Shown: one piece after another, positions 63,001-64,000 of the stretch
Layout: each line of letters starts with the position of its first letter
Position numbering within the stretch: the first letter of the stretch is position 1
Origin: Echinarachnius parma
Taxonomy: Eukaryota > Echinodermata > Echinoidea > Clypeasteroida > Echinarachniidae
Reading direction: 5' to 3'
Length of the DNA stretch: 64,000 nucleotides
Assembly (NCBI GenBank): GCA_037951105.1
Contig: JBAMJV010007717.1
Span: 54,603 to 118,602 of the forward strand
Notes under the pieces: generated by a model
What the model saw: only the letters and a program-made list of their open reading frames with translations
Told to the model about the DNA's origin: nothing
Databases searched by the model: none
Made by a program: the position numbers and the translations under genes

Positions 63001-64000
63001 AACTTAACTCTACGGAAAGCCATTTGTAACCTTGGTATACAATTTCTTCAAAAACACGAATTTTAGACTTTTCATAAATGTTGCATCAAGAACATATTAA
63101 TAAATTGAAGAAACATTGTATGCCTTTTAAAAGAAGTTTTTACAAAAAATTACAAAGAAGCTAATGGCTTTCCATACGTCAGTGGGCCGGTCCAACGTAG
63201 AGTTAAGTTTAACTTAATATCTTTGTGAACCACCCCCTGGGACCCGTTGCAAAAAGAGATACAATCGATTGTAAGTCAGATCACGTGTTTTGAACGCGCA
63301 AATCTGATTGGTTGAAACGCACAAATTTTCTGACTTACAGTCGATTGTATATTTGTCTGCAACGGGGACCTGGTGCACTGTAAACATCTCTCTTCAAGTC
63401 ATCGTTTACAATGGAAAACTAACTTCCTATTCATTTTGTATAATTGATCTACGAACAAATTAATTATATTATATAAATGTACTGCAACTAGAGTCGACAA
63501 TCATGGTACTCAGAGGGATGTGCAAGGTCTCTTGTATAAGTACTTACCGATACAGGCTCCAGGAGTTTCCCATGATGGTGATGTGGTATCCCCCTGCAAG
63601 TCGCACCTGATCTTAGTCTTCTTCCCAGGCTGGAACCCGTCATTGCAGGACACGCTCGCCGTGTTACCGAACAAGGTGTTACCCTTCTTATCTAGTATGG
63701 ATCGACCATTTGATGGATTTGGTGGAGCGCCACAACTTTGACCTGTTTGCATATACACAAACAATCACGTTAAACATGTAAAGATAGTATCCTTCTTTTT
63801 GCAGGAATTACAGGTTCTAGGAGTTTCCCAGGATGGTGATGTGGTATCCCCCTGCAAGGCGCACCTGATCTTAGTCTTCTTCCCAGGCTGGAACCCGTCA
63901 TTGCAGGACACGCTCGCCGTGTTACCAAAGAAAGTTTTACCCTTCTTATCTAGAATGCATCGACCATTTGATGGATTTGGAGGTTCGCCACAGCTTTGAC
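5854..64000 (-). CDS. Giant CCP/HYR/F5/8 type C multidomain protein gene (partial, multi-exon)
   Basis: One minus-strand gene is inferred from a chain of 57 well-bounded exons plus a doubtful edge exon, all facing the same way and all joined in compatible phase. The domain order is CCP(edge)-CCP-HYR-CCP-(F5/8C)x17-CCP-HYR-CCP. Each CCP and HYR is a single phase 1-1 exon. Each F5/8C domain is three exons with phases 1-0, 0-0 and 0-1. Exons excluding the edge CCP total 9162 nt. CCP, HYR and F5/8C domains are extracellular families used in adhesion, complement-like recognition and carbohydrate or lipid binding, so a secreted or cell-surface protein is inferred. No signal peptide, transmembrane segment, start or stop is visible, so both ends lie outside the window or were missed. 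That all exons enter one transcript is inferred; the array could also be alternatively spliced. Confidence 0.82.
6347..6589 (-). CDS. HYR domain exon (downstream copy)
   Basis: A 243-nt, phase 1-1 exon. It begins [11 protein letters not shown], contains [38 protein letters not shown] and YTIFVE, and ends at a GTAAGTA donor. Same length, phase and most residues as the HYR at 62029-62271. Confidence 0.86.
7147..8262 (-). repeat. Tandem run of five tRNA-like (SINE-type) units
   Basis: Five minus-strand tRNA-like segments at about 7147-7220, 7374-7450, 7662-7732, 7937-8018 and 8193-8260, spaced 227-288 bp apart with related spacers (ATAGAAATCAACTTGGG and GACCAGAAATATAATGT recur). Each reads GCTCAGTCGGTAAGAGC, a CTAGCAA anticodon loop (AGC if intact, i.e. 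Ala) and the B box GGGTTCGAATCCC. Acceptor stems pair poorly and copy 3 has lost part of the D arm. A tRNA-derived repeat is more likely than functional tRNA genes. Confidence 0.75.
8389..8700. mobile_element. MITE, family 2 (TTAA-type, one end clear)
   Basis: Starts TTAAAGGGATCTAGTAACTTTG and shares its interior (GGAAATTTGAAAAACCGAAACC, then TTTTATTGTTAATA) with the better-bounded copy at 12352-12623. The right end is eroded. Confidence 0.55.
9037..9228 (-). CDS. CCP/sushi domain exon just downstream of the array
   Basis: A 192-nt, phase 1-1 exon with a CAG acceptor and GTGAGTA donor. Reads [35 protein letters not shown] and [10 protein letters not shown], the complete four-cysteine sushi pattern. 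It is related to, but clearly more diverged than, the pair at 59444-59635 and 5854-6045. Confidence 0.87.
9486..9970. mobile_element. Foldback element next to the last F5/8C exon
   Basis: Inverted arms of roughly 240 bp: the left starts CCCCAAAAACGGAAC, the right ends GTTCCGTCTTTTGGGG. The words CCCAAAATATAGT, ACCATGTCAGGTT and GATACCA recur inverted. It ends about 60 bp from the donor of domain 17 exon C. No transposase frame is present. Confidence 0.65.
10029..11686 (-). CDS. F5/8 type C domain 17 (last, most diverged)
   Basis: Exons A 11517-11686, B 10837-10983, C 10029-10176. It reads [51 protein letters not shown], and VECRYVR where the array has VVCRYVR. The end is YGSGPTT in place of YGSGPIN. 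Donor GTTAGAG follows A and GTAATTG follows C, and the last phase-1 junction leads into the CCP at 9037-9228. Confidence 0.88.
11797..12347. mobile_element. TTAA-flanked MITE, family 1
   Basis: Inserted at the TTAA of the array intron word GAGTATTAAACTGC, which is uninterrupted in other units. Ends are AGGGATAGTTGAG and CTCAACAATCCCT. Homologous to 766-1158, 29669-30206 and 56189-56728. Confidence 0.75.
12352..12623. mobile_element. TTAA-flanked MITE, family 2, abutting the previous one
   Basis: Shares one TTAA with the element at 11797-12347. Ends are AGGGATCTAGTAACTTTG and CAATGTTACTAAGTCCCT, flanked by TTAA. About 272 bp, non-coding. Confidence 0.72.
12644..12780. mobile_element. Short TA-flanked MITE
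   Basis: Starts CAGTCAAACCTGTGTAAG and ends AAAACAGGTTTGACAG with TA on each side, as for Tc1/mariner-type non-autonomous elements. Confidence 0.6.
12988..20583 (-). CDS. F5/8 type C domain 16 (diverged, introns inflated by transposons)
   Basis: Exons A 20414-20583, B 18243-18389, C 12988-13135. Residues differ from the array: [44 protein letters not shown] and YSSDG. Exon lengths and phases are unchanged. The A to B intron holds a palindromic Tc1/mariner derivative. The B to C intron (about 5.1 kb) holds a LINE 3' end and an LTR-retroelement fragment. This intron lacks the MITE found in the same position in domains 1-15, so the copy predates that insertion or sat outside its spread. Confidence 0.88.
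13200..14400. other. Intron sequence with no recognised element ends
   Basis: Part of the B to C intron of domain 16. Words such as AAGGTTGGCTGACAAGAAA (13350) and TTTCTTGCCCAACTTAAGG (13960) are loosely inverted, so a decayed foldback is possible. No exon seen. Confidence 0.35.
14521..14779 (+). pseudogene. LINE 3' end (truncated) with short repeat tail
   Basis: Plus-strand frame ends in [30 protein letters not shown] and stops near 14743. This Cys/His cluster is typical of the C-terminus of Jockey/I-type non-LTR ORF2. A tail of TAGTG-like repeats follows. It interrupts array-type intron sequence at about 14521, so it is a 5'-truncated insertion. Confidence 0.72.
14780..16785 (-). mobile_element. 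Probable 3' LTR of a retroelement (left border uncertain)
   Basis: Read on the minus strand, a purine tract (16786-16797) is followed at 16785 by TGTCGGACCCTGTAG, the usual junction between polypurine tract and LTR. The other border is proposed at 14780, where the plus strand reads TGTAATTC (so the LTR would end in ACA); this is weak because a LINE tail abuts it. Inside are two copies of a ~100-bp segment (15001-15098 and 16376-16475), with GTGGTGATTTCTGGAGG in both, and a purine-rich stretch (15280-15480). Confidence 0.55.
16786..16797 (-). promoter_or_regulatory. Polypurine tract
   Basis: Minus strand CGGAGGGGAGAG directly before the LTR start TGTCGG. In LTR retroelements this primes plus-strand DNA synthesis. 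Confidence 0.6.
16846..17722 (-). pseudogene. Cold-shock (Y-box-like) domain ORF of an LTR retroelement, frameshifted
   Basis: Two overlapping minus-strand frames make one protein. The first (from 17722) reads [17 protein letters not shown], then [16 protein letters not shown], the first half of a cold-shock domain with both RNA-binding motifs. The second continues [35 protein letters not shown] and a run of Arg/Lys, as in Y-box proteins. The join lies in AAACGGCAGCGAAG near 17545, where about 8 nt seem missing relative to Y-box proteins. The acidic and Pro/Ser-rich C-terminus ends [16 protein letters not shown], a motif type often seen at the end of LTR-retroelement polyproteins. The stop is followed at once by a polypurine tract and LTR. 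No gag, protease or reverse transcriptase is visible upstream. A captured host Y-box gene is inferred. Confidence 0.65.
18010..18072. repeat. Short tandem repeat, three units
   Basis: CTACGCCAAAAGTATAA repeated three times with few changes, between the retroelement fragment and exon B of domain 16. Confidence 0.8.
18677..20343. mobile_element. Palindromic Tc1/mariner derivative with two inverted transposase remnants
   Basis: Flanked by TA on both sides. Ends are CACTGTTGCTCATAAAGTTGG and the inverted CCAACTTTCTGAGCAACAGTG. Both arms (about 770 and 780 bp) carry the same transposase N-terminal region in opposite directions: on the minus strand [19 protein letters not shown] and [13 protein letters not shown], a helix-turn-helix pattern of the Tc1/mariner group; on the plus strand a more broken copy. 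Stops and shifts break both. The spacer is about 19448-19565. No catalytic DDE part was recognised. Confidence 0.82.
20984..22761 (-). CDS. F5/8 type C domain 15 (last of the homogeneous block)
   Basis: Exons A 22592-22761, B 22069-22215, C 20984-21131. Exons A and B follow the array consensus (RPGHGQW). Exon C shows early divergence ([10 protein letters not shown]), and the intron sequence around it drifts from the consensus, so this is the 3' edge of the homogenised block. Confidence 0.9.
23194..24973 (-). CDS. F5/8 type C domain 14
   Basis: Exons A 24804-24973, B 24281-24427, C 23194-23341. [11 protein letters not shown] variant; exon C starts [12 protein letters not shown]. Coding sequence is intact. 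Confidence 0.9.
25406..27184 (-). CDS. F5/8 type C domain 13
   Basis: Exons A 27015-27184, B 26492-26638, C 25406-25553. [11 protein letters not shown] variant. Domain spacing to the next copy is 2212 bp. Coding sequence is intact. Confidence 0.9.
27617..29390 (-). CDS. F5/8 type C domain 12
   Basis: Exons A 29221-29390, B 28697-28843, C 27617-27764. [11 protein letters not shown] variant. The intron before exon A carries the TTAA-flanked MITE at 29669-30206. Coding sequence is intact. Confidence 0.9.
29669..30206. mobile_element. TTAA-flanked MITE, family 1, in the domain 11-12 intron
   Basis: Other units read TTGTTGTTAACGTTATGC without a gap; here the TTAA is duplicated around 538 bp with ends AGGGGTAGTTTAGTTTTGG and CCAAAACTAAACTACCCCT. 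The filled and empty sites lie in the same array, which fixes the target duplication as TTAA, as in the piggyBac group. Confidence 0.85.
30365..32146 (-). CDS. F5/8 type C domain 11 (unit with inserted MITE, copy 2)
   Basis: Exons A 31977-32146, B 31454-31600, C 30365-30512. [11 protein letters not shown] variant. It is the twin of domain 10, with the same MITE at 32339-32896. A different MITE (29669-30206) follows exon C. Coding sequence is intact. Confidence 0.9.
32339..32896. mobile_element. TTAA-flanked MITE, family 3, copy in domain 11 unit
   Basis: The empty site TTCGTTTAAGGCATGC in other units is split by 558 bp with ends AGGGCAATGAAA and TTTCATTGTCCT. A palindromic pair GGCTCTTTGAAAATG/TTTTCAAAGAGCC and GGCAACGCACTCTG/CAGAGTGCGTTGCC form inner inverted arms. 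Confidence 0.85.
33141..34922 (-). CDS. F5/8 type C domain 10 (unit with inserted MITE, copy 1)
   Basis: Exons A 34753-34922, B 34230-34376, C 33141-33288. [11 protein letters not shown] variant. The intron before exon A holds the 558-bp MITE at 35115-35672. The unit spans 2776 bp and looks identical, by eye, to that of domain 11, including the odd reading AAGAATTTTTACACG in the A to B intron. Confidence 0.9.
35115..35672. mobile_element. TTAA-flanked MITE, family 3, copy in domain 10 unit
   Basis: The same element at the same site as 32339-32896, exactly 2776 bp further on. Two independent insertions at one site are unlikely, so it was copied along with its unit. Confidence 0.87.
35917..37696 (-). 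CDS. F5/8 type C domain 9
   Basis: Exons A 37527-37696, B 37004-37150, C 35917-36064. [11 protein letters not shown] variant. The intron after exon C leads into the first of two MITE-bearing units. Coding sequence is intact. Confidence 0.9.
38129..39900 (-). CDS. F5/8 type C domain 8
   Basis: Exons A 39731-39900, B 39208-39354, C 38129-38276. [11 protein letters not shown] variant. Its B to C intron subtype matches domains 3 and 9. Coding sequence is intact. Confidence 0.9.
40333..42110 (-). CDS. F5/8 type C domain 7
   Basis: Exons A 41941-42110, B 41418-41564, C 40333-40480. [11 protein letters not shown] variant, with the same intron subtype before exon A as domains 4 and 9. Coding sequence is intact. 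Confidence 0.9.
42543..44321 (-). CDS. F5/8 type C domain 6
   Basis: Exons A 44152-44321, B 43629-43775, C 42543-42690. It carries the private change SSEYNRNW (Arg for Gly) in the first-exon loop, a region that forms one of the membrane- or ligand-binding spikes in known F5/8C folds, and [11 protein letters not shown]. Coding sequence is intact. Confidence 0.9.
44754..46533 (-). CDS. F5/8 type C domain 5
   Basis: Exons A 46364-46533, B 45841-45987, C 44754-44901. It is the only copy with [11 protein letters not shown]. The B to C intron has a 4-bp TTTA insertion (near 45150) that is also present in domains 4, 10 and 11. Coding sequence is intact. Confidence 0.9.
46966..48746 (-). CDS. F5/8 type C domain 4
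   Basis: Exons A 48577-48746, B 48054-48200, C 46966-47113. Exon A carries [11 protein letters not shown]. Its flanking intron has the variant shared with domains 7 and 9 (the open frame reads [10 protein letters not shown] just before the exon). Coding sequence is intact. Confidence 0.9.
49179..50939 (-). CDS. F5/8 type C domain 3
   Basis: Exons A 50770-50939, B 50265-50411, C 49179-49326. Exon A carries [11 protein letters not shown]. The A to B intron lacks about 18 bp around 50520 that other units keep, which explains the short 2193-bp spacing of this unit. Coding sequence is intact. Confidence 0.9.
51372..53150 (-). CDS. F5/8 type C domain 2
   Basis: Exons A 52981-53150, B 52458-52604, C 51372-51519. 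This is a good reference copy of the homogeneous unit: introns of 376 nt (A to B) and 938 nt (B to C), GTAAGAG donor after A, GTAAGTTTC after B, GTATTT after C. Consensus residues are [24 protein letters not shown] and [12 protein letters not shown]. There are no stops or frameshifts. Confidence 0.9.
51548..52000. mobile_element. MITE fixed inside the array unit (reference copy in domain 2)
   Basis: Begins AGGTTTTCCGCTCAAATTCGC and ends AGCGGAAAAACCT, so the ends are inverted repeats of about 13 bp. It lies in the B to C intron. The same insert is present in all units for domains 1-15 but missing in domains 16 and 17, where GAAGGTAAAT or GAAGTTAAAT runs straight on to GATAAGGCAG-like or unrelated intron sequence. 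Open frames across it recur in every unit and are not genes. Confidence 0.68.
53582..55349 (-). CDS. F5/8 type C domain 1 (first of the array, diverged)
   Basis: Three exons: A 55180-55349, B 54658-54804, C 53582-53729. A gives the strand 1 region ([20 protein letters not shown]) and ends [12 protein letters not shown] reads [15 protein letters not shown] then [20 protein letters not shown] reads [12 protein letters not shown] and [13 protein letters not shown]. It differs from the array consensus: DSPLG for [27 protein letters not shown] for HGQW and TDKSG for KDKSG. Its sequence upstream of exon A is also unlike the other units, so it marks the 5' edge of the homogenised array. Confidence 0.88.
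55533..56790. mobile_element. Foldback element interrupted by a family 1 MITE
   Basis: The left arm reads ATTCTAAACAAATATATG, TTAATATTGGTATCACG, then GATTTATCATACACT and CCGAACGCGACC. The right arm has the same words inverted (GGTCGCATTCGG, AGTGTATGATAAATC, GATACCAATAT, then after the MITE AACATATTTATGTTTAGAAT). A segment with TAGGCCTAATTTGCATAGATACAG is duplicated inside (about 55712-55790 and 55845-55915). Confidence 0.72.
56189..56728. mobile_element. TTAA-flanked MITE, family 1, nested
   Basis: Ends AGGGGTAGTACAGTTTTGG and CCAAAACTGAACTACCCCT; right flank TTAA, left flank TCAA (one change). Removing it restores the right arm of the surrounding foldback element. Confidence 0.78.
56791..57620. 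other. Intron sequence, nothing recognised
   Basis: AT-rich, with an A-rich stretch near 57390-57420 and loosely repeated phrases around TTTGCCC(A/G)AATATAACA (57495-57600). No exon or element ends could be supported. Confidence 0.4.
57779..58535. mobile_element. Foldback element with satellite-like arms
   Basis: The left arm (57779-58055) is a run of the 16-bp unit TTCGTTATTCCGAAGG. The right arm (58205-58530) is its inverse, CCTTCGGAATAACGAA. Both arms also contain a CCGAAAATAAAATCGGG variant in matching places. The middle (58060-58200) is unrelated unique sequence. Outer flanks keep an ATCCTAAT word on each side. Confidence 0.8.
58850..59130. repeat. Three GC-rich hairpin repeats
   Basis: The pattern GGGGTCCAGGGGGCGGAGCCCCCAG-like occurs near 58852-58882, 58967-58990 and 59069-59092, each followed by a similar AGAAG or TTTG text. 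Each can fold back through GGGGGC/GCCCCC. Confidence 0.65.
59230..59320. repeat. Low-complexity AT, T and G runs
   Basis: (TA)n, then T and G homopolymers, with another G run at 59306-59318. Two further G runs lie at 57640-57661 and 58617-58636. Lengths may be unreliable in an assembly. Confidence 0.8.
59444..59635 (-). CDS. CCP/sushi domain exon just upstream of the F5/8C array
   Basis: A 192-nt, phase 1-1 exon (64 codons). It starts [16 protein letters not shown], passes through ASYTCDAGF and VVCRL, and ends with WSGPAPTCK. Its acceptor and GTGAGAG donor are intact. It is nearly the same sequence as the CCP at 5854-6045, so an HYR-CCP pair has been duplicated to both sides of the discoidin array. 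A large foldback element (59664-61433) sits only about 30 bp upstream of its acceptor. Confidence 0.87.
59664..61433. mobile_element. Compound foldback element built of short palindromes
   Basis: The ends are TATGGAAGCAGGAGACCGTC and the inverse GGTCTCCTGCTTCCATA, flanked by a 6-bp direct repeat CATGAG (59658-59663 and 61434-61439). The interior is dozens of copies of ACGTCGTGTAGTAATT in alternating orientation. Two different central palindromes (about 60270-60468 and 61015-61135) both begin CAACCAATGAGAT. Extra internal copies of the end sequence at about 59888 and 60834-60847 suggest nested or fused copies. No protein is encoded. Confidence 0.82.
62029..62271 (-). CDS. HYR domain exon (upstream copy)
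   Basis: A 243-nt, phase 1-1 exon between a CTGCAG acceptor and a GTGGGTG donor. The product begins [11 protein letters not shown] and contains [33 protein letters not shown] and YTIFVN. The C...VTC.ATD..GN.C core is the signature of hyalin-repeat (HYR) domains, immunoglobulin-like adhesion modules often found beside CCP domains. The matching exon downstream of the array (6347-6589) has the same length and phase and is clearly a paralogue. Confidence 0.85.
62278..62970. other. Intron sequence, nothing recognised
   Basis: AT-rich intron between the HYR exon and the MITE pair. No exon or element ends recognised. Confidence 0.4.
62971..63238. mobile_element. MITE with inverted ends
   Basis: Starts CTGGGGGTGTTTCTCAAAGAT and ends ATCTTTGTGAACCACCCCCTG. 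TTGAACTTAACTCTACG and CGTAGAGTTAAGTTTAA form inner inverted arms. Confidence 0.7.
63239..63372. mobile_element. Short MITE abutting the previous one
   Basis: Ends GGGACCCGTTGCA and TGCAACGGGGACC, with ACAATCGATTGTAAGTCAGA and its near-inverse TCTGACTTACAGTCGATTGT inside. Confidence 0.68.
63548..63742 (-). CDS. CCP/sushi domain exon (upstream copy 2)
   Basis: A 195-nt, phase 1-1 exon (65 codons). It follows a CAG acceptor and ends at a GTAAGT donor. The protein starts [13 protein letters not shown] and contains [16 protein letters not shown] and PSWETPGAC, the four-cysteine pattern of a complement control (sushi) module with the conserved tryptophan. It looks like a recent tandem duplicate of the exon at the window edge. 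Sushi modules usually mediate protein-protein contacts in secreted proteins; no specific ligand can be assigned. Confidence 0.85.
63806..64000 (-). CDS. CCP/sushi exon at window edge, probably with a defective donor
   Basis: The minus strand reads a CCP module very close to the next one downstream: [13 protein letters not shown], then [16 protein letters not shown], and PSWETP. The four CCP cysteines and the tryptophan before the last cysteine are present. The exon would begin exactly at the window edge, so its acceptor cannot be seen. Where the sister exon ends in G followed by GTAAGT, this copy reads TGTAATTCC, so the normal donor is not recognisable. It is either a dead duplicate exon or one spliced differently. 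Confidence 0.55.

Overview
This is animal (metazoan) nuclear DNA. It is AT-rich, has spliced exons with canonical GT/AG borders, and is full of LINE, LTR, foldback and MITE sequences. The mix of CCP/sushi, HYR and F5/8 type C (discoidin) domains in one secreted-type protein, with CR1/Jockey-like LINEs, suggests a marine invertebrate, most likely a deuterostome (echinoderm, hemichordate or amphioxus). The species cannot be fixed from the sequence alone.

One large multi-exon gene on the minus strand dominates the window, transcribed from high to low coordinates and open at both ends. In transcript order it encodes CCP (63806-64000, cut by the window edge, with a suspect splice donor), CCP (63548-63742), HYR (62029-62271), CCP (59444-59635), seventeen consecutive F5/8 type C domains (55349 down to 10029), CCP (9037-9228), HYR (6347-6589) and CCP (5854-6045). 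Each F5/8C domain is built from three exons of 170, 147 and 148 nt, totalling 465 nt or 155 codons. Every domain border is a phase-1 intron, so whole cassettes can be duplicated without breaking the frame. The exons I can place, leaving out the edge CCP, add up to 9162 nt (3054 codons).

Domains 2-15 sit in a tandem array of about 2.2 kb units that are nearly identical in exons and introns. Domains 1, 16 and 17 at the edges are more diverged. Three of the inter-domain introns of the array hold MITE insertions. Two neighbouring units share the same insertion and the same 2776-bp period, so a complete unit was copied after the MITE landed. All seventeen domains lack the usual pair of terminal cysteines and keep a single internal cysteine.

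Region by region: 1-2400 holds a TTAA-flanked MITE and inverted repeats with no gene seen; 2400-5460 holds two decayed minus-strand LINEs; 5854-10176 holds the downstream CCP/HYR/CCP exons, a run of five tRNA-like sequences and a foldback element; 10029-20583 holds the two diverged F5/8C domains, with introns inflated by MITEs, a LINE 3' end, an LTR-retroelement 3' end carrying a cold-shock (Y-box-like) domain ORF, and a palindromic Tc1/mariner derivative; 20984-55349 is the homogeneous array; 55350-64000 holds nested foldback elements, two satellite-like palindromic elements, short GC-rich repeats and the upstream CCP/HYR exons.

The gene product is probably a large secreted or extracellular adhesive or lectin-like protein. 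That function is inferred from domain families only.
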